DNA of 14,906 bases. Origin: Candidatus Fermentibacteraceae bacterium. Its GTDB lineage: Bacteria; Fermentibacterota; Fermentibacteria; Fermentibacterales; JCC-6. Shown one piece after another: positions 1 to 5,969 of this stretch. Location: positions 1-14,906 of the forward strand of contig JAOZQW010000021.1 of NCBI GenBank assembly GCA_029932015.1. The letters are read 5' to 3'. A model generated the notes under the pieces. It did not search any database and was not told where the DNA came from. It saw nothing but the letters and a program-made list of their open reading frames with translations. Position 1 is the stretch's first letter. Every line of letters begins with the position of its first letter. A program made the translations under genes and the position numbers.

Positions 1-60
1 TCAGTCGAGAAAGAAAAAGAGGTCACGAGGGAGATAATGGGGCTGTTCGACGCAGTCTGA
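1..60 (+). CDS. dnaX: C-terminal end of a probable DNA polymerase III subunit gamma/tau (partial)
   Basis: An open frame enters from the left edge and ends at TGA 58-60, giving 19 residues that finish IMGLFDAV. Short C-terminal ends of the type 'LFDGxV' are common in bacterial DnaX proteins, and dnaX lies directly before ybaB-recR in very many genomes. The identification rests mainly on that gene order, because too little protein is visible to recognise a domain. The stop lies 32 bases before ybaB. DnaX would be the clamp-loader ATPase of the replicative polymerase. Another gene ending here cannot be excluded. Confidence 0.5.
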   Translation, partial: SVEKEKEVTREIMGLFDAV

Positions 61-92
61 TCCACTCCTGATCCACTGAACGGGGAATACAG

Positions 93-407
93 ATGAATCA
101 GAAGCAGATTCAGAAGATGATGGCTCAGGCTCAGCAGATGCAGGCCGGCATGATGAAAATGCAGGAGGAACTGGCAGAGGCCAGAGTGGAAGGGACCGCT
201 GCGGGCGGCCTGGTGAAGGCAATAGTCTCAGGTCAGGGGGAACTTGTTGAACTCAGCATCTCCCCTGAAAGCGTTGACCTCGAAGACATGGAACTGCTCG
301 AGGACCTGATCCTGGTTGCAGTCAGGAACGCTGTCGAGAAGAGCAAGGACCTGTCGAAATCACGGATGGATTCGCTGGGCATACCCGGGCTCGGAGGCAT
401 GATGTGA
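93..407 (+). CDS. ybaB: YbaB/EbfC family nucleoid-associated protein
   Basis: This 104-residue protein has the usual length and layout of the YbaB/EbfC family, small DNA-binding dimers found next to recR. The N-terminal third is a Met/Gln-rich helix (MNQKQIQKMMAQAQQMQ), followed by the family's central GTAAGGLVKAIVSGQGELVEL strand region (roughly residues 34-54), and the end is the typical Gly/Met-rich IPGLGGMM. Family members bind DNA with little sequence preference; EbfC of Borrelia and YbaB of E. coli are the characterised cases. A GGGGA Shine-Dalgarno lies about six bases before the ATG. The gene overlaps recR by four bases (GTGA), so the two are probably co-translated. No unusual feature was seen. 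Confidence 0.95.
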   Translation: MNQKQIQKMMAQAQQMQAGMMKMQEELAEARVEGTAAGGLVKAIVSGQGELVELSISPESVDLEDMELLEDLILVAVRNAVEKSKDLSKSRMDSLGIPGLGGMM

Positions 408-991
408 GCTCAAGCCTCTTTGACAGGCTTACGGAGCAGCTTGGAAGACTGCCGGGGATCGGTCGGAAGACCGCTCTCAGGCTCGCATTCAATCTTGTGG
501 ATACACCGGACCTGGCCAGGGATCTCGCTGAAGCTCTCAACCTGACCTGGGAGCATGTGGGTGAGTGCAGTGTCTGCAGGAACCTGACTGAGCATGAAGT
601 GTGCGATGTATGCACCTCCAGACTTTATAGTGATACCGTGTGCGTGGTGCACAACCCTGCAGACATGAGGGCCGTCGAGGATGCGGGTCTATACCGTGGA
701 AGGTATTTCGTGCTACATGGCTTCCTCGCTCCGCTTGATGGTGTCGGCCCTGATGAGCTGGGTATTGATAAGCTCAGGGAGATGACCATCGACCCCGGGG
801 TGACCGAGGTAATCCTGGCGCTCGATTCAACAGCCGACGGTGAAGCCACTTCTATTTACCTTGCAAGAACACTGGAAAAGACCGGGGTGAGCGTCACTCG
901 CCTGGCTCGGGGGCTGCCGCCGGGTGCTTCGGTGGAGTTCGCCGATTCTCTTACCCTCACGCAGGCATTCGAGGGCAGACAGAAGGTCTGA
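404..991 (+). CDS. recR: Recombination mediator protein RecR
   Basis: RecR acts with RecO (and RecF) to load RecA onto SSB-coated single-stranded DNA. The 195 residues show the full layout: an N-terminal helix-hairpin-helix (LGRLPGIGRKTALRLAF, about residues 13-29), a four-cysteine zinc finger (C55, C58, C67, C70), and a Toprim domain with VCVVHNPADMRAVED and the GRYFVLHGFLAPLDG block, ending in a C-terminal helix. One point is odd. Many RecR proteins have Glu in the 'VVExPxD' Toprim motif, and here it is His83. The GTG start overlaps the ybaB stop and has a good GGAGG (393-397) six bases upstream, which supports the start. pgsA begins two bases after its TGA. Confidence 0.96.
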   Translation: MSSSLFDRLTEQLGRLPGIGRKTALRLAFNLVDTPDLARDLAEALNLTWEHVGECSVCRNLTEHEVCDVCTSRLYSDTVCVVHNPADMRAVEDAGLYRGRYFVLHGFLAPLDGVGPDELGIDKLREMTIDPGVTEVILALDSTADGEATSIYLARTLEKTGVSVTRLARGLPPGASVEFADSLTLTQAFEGRQKV

Positions 992-993
992 GA

Positions 994-1602
994 TTGCTCA
1001 ACTGGCCGAATAGACTGTCGATCATCCGGATACTTGTCAGTCCGTTGTTCATGGTCCTTCTCATTGACAACCGCAGAGGTTCGCGGATAGCTGCGCTCTG
1101 TGTATTTGTCTTTGCATCCCTCACCGACATGTATGACGGCTACCTCGCCCGGAAGTACGGCTGGATAACCAATCTGGGGAAATTCCTGGATCCCCTCGCC
1201 GATAAGCTCCTGGTTGCCCTTGCTCTCATCGGGTTGAATCAGATCGACCTCATTCCAGCTTGGGCGCTGTACCTGATCATCGGCAGGGAGCTTCTCGTGA
1301 CAGGACTCAGGGCTATTGCCGCATACGCCGGAGTACTGATCCTCCCGAGCAGGCTGGGCAAGATGAAGACCGTTTCACAGATGCTTGCGCTATTCAGCTA
1401 CATGCTCTATTCGGTACTCTATTTCGAGAATGTATCCGCCAGACCGCCCTTCCTCGCTTTCTCTGAAATGCTCTCCTCCAGAGGAGGCTCCATCCTTCTC
1501 CTTGGAGACCTCCTGATGCTTACGGCTGTTGTGCTCACGATGATATCGGGACTGGATTACTTCTGGAGGAACAGGTCCATTATCCGCAGGCTGGTCCTGT
1601 GA
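994..1602 (+). CDS. pgsA: CDP-diacylglycerol--glycerol-3-phosphate 3-phosphatidyltransferase
   Basis: This integral membrane enzyme condenses CDP-diacylglycerol with glycerol-3-phosphate to give phosphatidylglycerophosphate, the committed step to phosphatidylglycerol. The CDP-alcohol phosphatidyltransferase signature D-x2-DG-x2-AR-x8-G-x3-D-x3-D is intact (DMYDGYLAR then G, FLDPLAD, about residues 45-71). Several hydrophobic segments surround it, and the 202-residue length is slightly above the usual 180-190. The start is TTG at 994, two bases after recR stops. It gives the typical N-terminus LNWPNRLSIIRI, and no better ATG exists before the motif. It overlaps pgpA by four bases, which encodes the next enzyme of the pathway. 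Related phosphatidylserine or cardiolipin synthases share the motif, but the pgpA neighbour favours PgsA. Confidence 0.94.
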   Translation: MLNWPNRLSIIRILVSPLFMVLLIDNRRGSRIAALCVFVFASLTDMYDGYLARKYGWITNLGKFLDPLADKLLVALALIGLNQIDLIPAWALYLIIGRELLVTGLRAIAAYAGVLILPSRLGKMKTVSQMLALFSYMLYSVLYFENVSARPPFLAFSEMLSSRGGSILLLGDLLMLTAVVLTMISGLDYFWRNRSIIRRLVL

Positions 1603-2075
1603 GCAGGGTCATGCGTTTCATGGGCACTGCGGCCGCCACTGTGTTCGGTTCAGGATACAGCCCTTTCGCTCCAGGAACTGCCGGCAGTCTAGTCGCAGCG
1701 GGCGCATTCCTGCTCACTGCCGAGTTGTCTGGATGGGGGAACCTGCCAATCATCCTTCTACTTCCGATATCTGTTCTTGGCTACTGGGGATGCTTCTTCG
1801 GCCATCGGATGTGGGGCGGGGATCCCTCGAAGGTGACTTCAGATGAGTTTGTCGGCTGCTGGATCGCCTGCCTTGCAGTTCCCTCTCGCTGGGGAATACT
1901 CGGTATCCTTGCCGCCTTCCTGCTTTTCCGAGTGTTCGACATTCTGAAGCCATGGCCGGTATGCAGGTTTGACAGGATGACAGGCCCCGCAGGTATCCTT
2001 CTCGATGACGTGGCAGCCGGGATAATAGCCTTCCTCATTCTCCTCGCGGGACGGCTCCTCCATTTTCCCTCCTAG
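1599..2075 (+). CDS. pgpA: Phosphatidylglycerophosphatase A
   Basis: PgpA removes the phosphate from phosphatidylglycerophosphate to give phosphatidylglycerol, directly after PgsA. Family hallmarks are visible in order: GSGYSPFAPGTAGSL near the N-terminus (about residues 13-27), DPSKVTSDEFVGCWIA (acidic DE pair), RVFDILKPWPVCRFDR, and GPAGILLDDVAAGI near the end with its paired aspartates. Hydrophobic segments between them fit a membrane protein. The length (158 residues) is normal. The GTG start at 1599 overlaps the pgsA stop by four bases; a nearby in-frame ATG at 1611 is an alternative, but the overlap matches the style of this operon. The gene ends at TAG, after which a coding-like stretch continues in the same frame. 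Confidence 0.93.
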   Translation: MSRVMRFMGTAAATVFGSGYSPFAPGTAGSLVAAGAFLLTAELSGWGNLPIILLLPISVLGYWGCFFGHRMWGGDPSKVTSDEFVGCWIACLAVPSRWGILGILAAFLLFRVFDILKPWPVCRFDRMTGPAGILLDDVAAGIIAFLILLAGRLLHFPS

Positions 2076-2306
2076 GTCTGGGTTTCCATCGCAGATATCC
2101 GGGCTGTGAATGAGCTGCTGGAAAGGGGGAAGGACTTGAAAACCGGACCAATACGCGGTATTCTGATTAAGAGGGGGATGGGGGTATGAAGCACTGCACC
2201 TGTCCTGGAGCAGGTCGTATCGCTGCTTAAGGATGCACTGCAGGAAGAGGAGTACCTCTTGGTGATCCCTTTACGGAGCATGGAGTGCGCTGACCGGTAT
2301 CCCTGA
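2076..2306 (+). pseudogene. Broken coding-like stretch between pgpA and pncC
   Basis: In the frame of pgpA, just after its stop, 37 codons read as plausible protein (including AVNELLERGKDLKTGPIRG), then an in-frame TGA (2187-2189), then 38 more codons (including PVLEQVVSLLKDALQEEEY) to a second TGA at 2304-2306. Codon choice (CTG, GAG, AGG, GTC) resembles the neighbouring genes, and the strand opposite is also open, a pattern common across real genes in such DNA. No normal start with a ribosome site was found. I do not recognise it. The hydrophobic 'YLLVIPLRS' and 'ERGKxLKTGPIR' faintly recall parts of the RNase P protein (RnpA), but the RNR core is absent. It may equally be chance or a leader. 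Confidence 0.3.
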
Positions 2307-2312
2307 AGGTCC

Positions 2313-2328
2313 CTGTACTGATATACTG
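2313..2328 (+). promoter_or_regulatory. Candidate extended -10 promoter overlapped by a LexA-box-like sequence
   Basis: TGATATACT (2319-2327) matches an extended -10 element (TGn followed by TATACT). No convincing -35 hexamer lies 16-18 bases upstream, which extended -10 promoters can tolerate. CTGT (2313-2316), eight AT-rich bases, and ACTG (2325-2328) match seven of eight half-site bases of the E. coli LexA consensus CTGT-N8-ACAG and cover the -10. Transcription from here would begin about 28 bases before pncC and read pncC-thpR-recA-recX. LexA operators differ among phyla, so the operator reading is inference; the promoter reading is somewhat better supported. Confidence 0.35.
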
Positions 2329-2361
2329 TTCAGGCTGATAAAAGGGTAAAATGGAGCTCAC

Positions 2362-2859
2362 ATGCAGGATTCACACACGAAGTTGATAAGATTGATGAAA
2401 CTGGCGGAACTGCTTGTCAGCAGGGCTGAGACCCTCTCCATCGCGGAGTCCTGCACCGGAGGACTCATCGGGAGTATGCTGACTGATGTTCCCGGTGCAT
2501 CCGCATGGTTCCTCGGGGGTGTGATCTCCTACTCAGACGATGTAAAGATCAATGTACTTGGCGTGGATCCCCTGATCATCGAGGAGAAGGGGGCTGTCAG
2601 CGAGGAGACAGCTGTTCAGATGGCGCGCGGGATCATGAGGCTGACTGGGTCGGATATCGGCGCGGCTGTTACCGGCATAGCAGGTCCATTGGGCGGAGTA
2701 CCCGGCAAACCGGTTGGAACTGTATGCATGGCACTGGCTTCCGAAATGTCAGATGAGTCCATCACCATGCATTTCACCGGGCCGCGGATGGTGGTCCGGA
2801 TGGCATCTGCAGACTATCTTCTTGACATGCTTCTGGTCCGGCTGGGAGGAAGGCTCTGA
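2362..2859 (+). CDS. pncC: Nicotinamide-nucleotide amidohydrolase, CinA C-terminal-domain protein
   Basis: PncC hydrolyses nicotinamide mononucleotide to nicotinate mononucleotide, recycling the nicotinamide moiety left by DNA ligase and other NAD consumers. The 165 residues contain only the CinA C-terminal domain: AESCTGGLIG at residues 28-37 (S30 is the proposed nucleophile), TDVPGASAWFLGGVISYS, GAVSEETAVQMA, and AVTGIAGPLGGVPGKPVGTV. The N-terminal MoCF-like domain of full-length CinA is missing, as in E. coli PncC (YgaD), so the stand-alone form is a known arrangement. GGAG (2352-2355) precedes the ATG by six bases. The stop overlaps thpR by one base. cinA/pncC beside recA is a common arrangement. 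Confidence 0.92.
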   Translation: MQDSHTKLIRLMKLAELLVSRAETLSIAESCTGGLIGSMLTDVPGASAWFLGGVISYSDDVKINVLGVDPLIIEEKGAVSEETAVQMARGIMRLTGSDIGAAVTGIAGPLGGVPGKPVGTVCMALASEMSDESITMHFTGPRMVVRMASADYLLDMLLVRLGGRL

Positions 2860-3449
2860 TGAGGATATTTGCGGCGCTGGATATCCCTCCGGACTGTCTC
2901 GACGCCATTGAGGACTGGAGACATCCGCTGAAACGTGTGCATCCGGAACTGAGATGGGTCAGGATTGAGAACATGCACCTGACACTCCGGTTTCTCGGTG
3001 ATGTCGGAGAGGGTATCGTTCGAGAAGCAGGACGCATCCTTTCCGTCTGGAACCCGGGAGAACTGGAATTCGCACTCGACCGGAGCGGGGCGTTTTACAG
3101 GAGAGATGGCGCTCCAGCCGTCTACTGGCTGAGCGGTAGTTTTCCGGACAGCGTGTTCCGGATAGCCGAGTCTCTAGGAGATGTGCCGGATGATCGCGGG
3201 AAGAGAGCAAGGGGTCCGTTCAAGCCGCACATCACCGTGGCCAGACCCCGAGGTGAAACCTCTCCTGAGAGGTTGCCAGATCCACCCGCGATGTTGGGAC
3301 GCCTGACAGGACCAGTGCTGTATGAAAGCAGATTGACCAACTCCGGGGCGCGGTACAGTGTCCTAGAGAACTTTGATAGAGGAAGCCGCCCTCAGGGGAG
3401 AGCACGAACGATGGAAGGTGACCGGGATGGCCAAGGACAAGGTCTCTAA
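2859..3449 (+). CDS. thpR: RNA 2',3'-cyclic phosphodiesterase (LigT/2H family)
   Basis: Members hydrolyse 2',3'-cyclic phosphodiester ends of RNA; some ligate tRNA halves in vitro. Both catalytic H-x-T motifs of the 2H superfamily are present: H40-L-T42 in HLTLRFLGDV and H124-I-T126 in KPHITVARPR. The opening RIFAALDIPP and the late VLYESRLTNSGARYSVLENF block also match the family. Family proteins usually end shortly after that last block, but here about 25 more hydrophilic residues (Arg/Gly-rich) follow and run over the start of recA. That tail looks non-conserved and its DNA carries the recA ribosome site. The ATG start overlaps the pncC stop by one base (TGATG). Confidence 0.9.
   Translation: MRIFAALDIPPDCLDAIEDWRHPLKRVHPELRWVRIENMHLTLRFLGDVGEGIVREAGRILSVWNPGELEFALDRSGAFYRRDGAPAVYWLSGSFPDSVFRIAESLGDVPDDRGKRARGPFKPHITVARPRGETSPERLPDPPAMLGRLTGPVLYESRLTNSGARYSVLENFDRGSRPQGRARTMEGDRDGQGQGL
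3413..3420 (+). promoter_or_regulatory. Ribosome binding site fixing the recA start
   Basis: GGAAGGTG lies six bases before the ATG at 3427, inside the last codons of thpR. It selects this ATG (protein starting MAKDKVSNREK) over the upstream in-frame ATG at 3373, which has no comparable site and would add 18 residues absent from RecA proteins. Confidence 0.75.
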
Positions 3450-4473
3450 CAGGGAAAAGGCGCTGCAAGCCGCATTTCAGCAGATCCAGAAGCAGTTCGG
3501 ACAGGGAGCTGTAATGAGGCTCGGAGAGAATCCGCATATGAAAGTGGACTTCATCCCGACAGGTTCGATCACTCTCGATGCCGCACTCGGGATAGGCGGT
3601 ATCCCTCGAGGAAGGGTCACAGAGATATACGGCGCCGAGGCTTCAGGCAAGACCACTCTAGCCCTACACATAATCGCCAGCGCACAGAAACTCGGCGGCG
3701 AGGTTGCATTCATCGATGCTGAACACGCTCTTGACCCGGCCTATTCCGAGAGGCTCGGAGTGGACATCGACAGGCTTCTGGTCTCCCAGCCCTCTAACGG
3801 TGAGCAGGCGCTGGAGATAACAGAGATGCTTGTCCGCAGCAACGCCATCGATGTCATAGTCATAGACTCGGTTGCTGCTCTAGTCCCGAGGGCTGAGATA
3901 GAGGGTGAGATGGGGGACAGCCATGTCGGACTCCAGGCCAGGCTCATGTCCCAGGCCCTCAGGAAGCTGACCGGTGCCGTTTCACATTCCAGATGCTGCG
4001 TTGTCTTTATCAACCAGATCCGAATGAAGATCGGTGTGATGTTCGGTAATCCCGAGACCACCAGCGGGGGAAGAGCCCTCAAGTTCTACGCCAGCGTAAG
4101 GCTGGATGTCCGGCGCATCGCCTCCATCAAGCAGGGTGACGAGGTAGTGGGCAGCAGAACAAGGGTGAAAGTCGTCAAGAACAAGCTCGCTCCGCCTTTC
4201 AGGAACACGGAGTTTGATATTCTGCACGGCTGGGGCATATCCCGCGAGGGTGAATTGCTCGATCTCGGACTTGATACTGGATTCATCACACGGAGGGGGA
4301 CCTGGTACTCGCTTGAGGATACACAGATAGGTCAGGGCAGAGAGAATGCCAGGATATATCTGAAGGAGAACCCCGAAAGGACCGAGTACCTCGAGGCGAA
4401 GATAAGGAAGACGATGGGGATCCCGGTCGTTGGTGAGGATACTGCCGAGCCGGAACCGGAGGAGGCTGAGTAA
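3427..4473 (+). CDS. recA: Recombinase RecA
   Basis: RecA forms ATP-dependent filaments on single-stranded DNA, catalyses strand exchange and triggers LexA cleavage. The 348-residue protein has the standard order: N-terminal helix, Walker A GAEASGKT (69-76; many RecAs read GPESSGKT), the catalytic glutamate in FIDAEHALDP (E99), Walker B VIVIDS (143-148), the INQIR nucleotide-sensing block (about 195-199), GNPETTSGGRALKFYASVRLD, and an acidic tail (TAEPEPEEAE). It overlaps the end of thpR by 23 bases. Its regulator RecX follows, and RecR is encoded 2.4 kb upstream. No promoter is visible directly before it, so transcription probably starts upstream of pncC. Confidence 0.98.
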   Translation: MAKDKVSNREKALQAAFQQIQKQFGQGAVMRLGENPHMKVDFIPTGSITLDAALGIGGIPRGRVTEIYGAEASGKTTLALHIIASAQKLGGEVAFIDAEHALDPAYSERLGVDIDRLLVSQPSNGEQALEITEMLVRSNAIDVIVIDSVAALVPRAEIEGEMGDSHVGLQARLMSQALRKLTGAVSHSRCCVVFINQIRMKIGVMFGNPETTSGGRALKFYASVRLDVRRIASIKQGDEVVGSRTRVKVVKNKLAPPFRNTEFDILHGWGISREGELLDLGLDTGFITRRGTWYSLEDTQIGQGRENARIYLKENPERTEYLEAKIRKTMGIPVVGEDTAEPEPEEAE

Positions 4474-4489
4474 CATAGCTTTACTCTCA

Positions 4490-5110
4490 GTGATCTCCCT
4501 TTCGCGCAAGCGGAGAGGATGGACCTCTGTCAGTTGTTCCGAGGGGGGTGCATGGCTCCTTCCGGATGCTGTTATCAGAAGGCTGGGACTCACTGAAGGA
4601 GAGAGTGTGGAAGCCTCCATACTCGATGGTTCCGCCATGAAAGAGCAGCCCGGACCTGCGCGGACCGATGCGATCAGGTACCTCTCTCACTCCGAAAGGA
4701 CCATTGCCCAGCTTCGTCTCTACCTCGGGAGGAGGGGTTACCATACAGCGGTGATCCGCAAACTGGTGGACTGGGCTACTGAGAACGTATTCGTCGACGA
4801 TGCAAGATACGCTGAGATCTTCGTCAGGAGCCGCACCCGCGGCGCATTGATGGGACGCTCTAGAATCAGATCGGAACTGATGAAGAAGGGGGTACCGCAG
4901 GAGGAGGCCGAATCGGCTGTCTGCGACCGCCACGACAGTGAACTTTTTGATGATCTTGTTTGCGCCGTCAGAAAGAAATACGGGGCACTGGACCATGAGA
5001 TAGCGTTCAGGAGAGCCTCGGGATGGCTGAGCAGACGCGGATTCCGCACTGATCTTGCCCTTCGCGTCCTCCATGAAGCCCTTTCTACTGAAGAGGAGCC
5101 TGCGGAATGA
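4490..5110 (+). CDS. recX: Regulatory protein RecX
   Basis: RecX binds RecA filaments and limits their growth or activity; recA-recX is a classic pair. The body matches the family of three-helix repeats: AIRYLSHSERTIAQLRLYLGRRGY, the VDDARYAEIFVRSR block, then GRSRIRSELMKKGV, followed by a third repeat near RRASGWLSRRGF. The start is uncertain. GTG 4490 gives 206 residues beginning ISLSRKRRGW, close to the usual RecX beginning. TTG 4430 would add 20 Arg-rich residues that are merely recA's acidic tail read in another frame. GGAGGAGG (4458-4465) is rather far from 4490, so neither start is well served. The stop overlaps the next gene by four bases (ATGA). Confidence 0.88.
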   Translation: MISLSRKRRGWTSVSCSEGGAWLLPDAVIRRLGLTEGESVEASILDGSAMKEQPGPARTDAIRYLSHSERTIAQLRLYLGRRGYHTAVIRKLVDWATENVFVDDARYAEIFVRSRTRGALMGRSRIRSELMKKGVPQEEAESAVCDRHDSELFDDLVCAVRKKYGALDHEIAFRRASGWLSRRGFRTDLALRVLHEALSTEEEPAE

Positions 5111-5610
5111 GAGACCGGTGGTACCGCTGGTTCTGGACGGAACTGGGCAGCAGGATGCAGGATCCTGAGTACTTTCCATCTGTGCCTTCAGCTGTACCGG
5201 CAGCAATGTCCAGGGTCCTTGCCGGGGAACCGCCACCGCTTTCATCAAGCGATATACGTCTCGGTGAGCCAATGTCTGCCAGGGCTGCCCGACATATCTA
5301 CCAGTATCTCTGGAAAGATCTGGCATCCGAGGGGTTCAGTCGTCCCAGGCGTTTGACGCCCTGGGAGGATGTGACACTTCTCCTGCCTTTCTACCGGAAG
5401 GAACTTGCTCTTCTGCCGCAGTCCTTTTCATGCAGGGTGCCTGCCCGTGAACGGGTGCTCTCCCTGTGCGGCAGAACGGGGGCTGCCCTCCTCTGTGGTG
5501 TTGAGCTGTGGATTGTCCCCGCCATGTGGGACGAGTCAATTGAAGCTGATATGCATCAAGGGGGTCTGAAGGTCTGTTCTCTGGACAGGATAGGAGAGGT
5601 GATATGCTGA
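5107..5610 (+). CDS. Unrecognised 167-residue protein between recX and yidD
   Basis: I do not recognise this protein. It is coupled to recX by ATGA at 5107-5110 and has a GAGGAG site (5093-5098) eight bases before the ATG; its stop overlaps yidD by seven bases. It is therefore very likely a real, translated gene. The N-terminus is rich in tryptophan and arginine (MRDRWYRWFW). There is no signal peptide or clear transmembrane helix; one moderately hydrophobic stretch (ALLCGVELWIVPAM) lies in the last third. Five cysteines fall in the last 60 residues (FSCRV, SLCGR, LLCGV, KVCSL and the final residue) and do not form a clear metal-binding pattern. The position suggests a role linked to the membrane cassette that follows, but this is inference. 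Confidence 0.8.
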   Translation: MRDRWYRWFWTELGSRMQDPEYFPSVPSAVPAAMSRVLAGEPPPLSSSDIRLGEPMSARAARHIYQYLWKDLASEGFSRPRRLTPWEDVTLLLPFYRKELALLPQSFSCRVPARERVLSLCGRTGAALLCGVELWIVPAMWDESIEADMHQGGLKVCSLDRIGEVIC

Positions 5611-5969
5611 GCCTCATGCTTGTCATTGCTCTCCTTGCCCTTCCTGCCGCCCCATACACGGATGAGGACGATGCGGGGAGCAGTCAGGGGAGCATGGATG
5701 TTCTCTTCTTCCAGTACAGGCTGATAATGCGGGACCTCCTCAGCAGGAACTGCGTCTACTCCCCCAGCTGTTCTCATTACGGACAGGAAGCTATTCTGGA
5801 GAGCGGTCCACTTCTGGGAACAATGATGGCTCTTGAAAGATGGACCAGATGCCATAGTTCTTCCCTCAGATCCGGTGAGTACGCTGATGGACCGGGCCGG
5901 GAAGTACTGGATCCGGTCGACCGGAGAGTGGAGGTGACATGCTGGGGACGATCTTTGCTGCCCTTCTGA
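5604..5969 (+). CDS. yidD: YidD-family membrane protein insertion efficiency factor with hydrophobic N-terminus
   Basis: YidD is a small membrane-associated protein thought to assist YidC-dependent insertion. The family core is clear: FFQYRLIMRDLLSRNC (35-50), PSCSHYGQEAI (54-64), and the ERWTRCH block (78-84), followed by a late DPV (103-105). It matches the usual C-x5-C...RC-x...DPVP pattern. Two things are unusual. A hydrophobic segment (LMLVIALLALPAA) and an acidic linker precede the core, giving 121 residues against a usual 70-90. The gene is also not beside rnpA-yidC. The start at 5604 has a strong AGGAGAGGTG site. ATG 5694 would give a canonical short YidD, but its GGGGAG is too close. 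The end overlaps the next gene by 31 bases. Confidence 0.8.
   Translation: MLSLMLVIALLALPAAPYTDEDDAGSSQGSMDVLFFQYRLIMRDLLSRNCVYSPSCSHYGQEAILESGPLLGTMMALERWTRCHSSSLRSGEYADGPGREVLDPVDRRVEVTCWGRSLLPF

Noticed and set aside
2187..2189. In-frame TGA read as selenocysteine or glycine to give one protein across 2076-2306
   Set aside because: TGA ends recR, pgsA, frr, cdsA and other genes here, so it is a normal stop. No evident SECIS-like hairpin directly follows it, and the ORF lacks a clear start.
4430..4489. TTG start for recX at 4430
   Set aside because: The extra 20 residues are the recA acidic tail read out of frame; known RecX proteins begin close to the ISLSRKRRGW stretch.
4487..5326. Antisense ORF of 279 residues opposite recX and the next gene
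   Set aside because: No recognisable domain; both + strand genes have coupled starts and one is clearly RecX.
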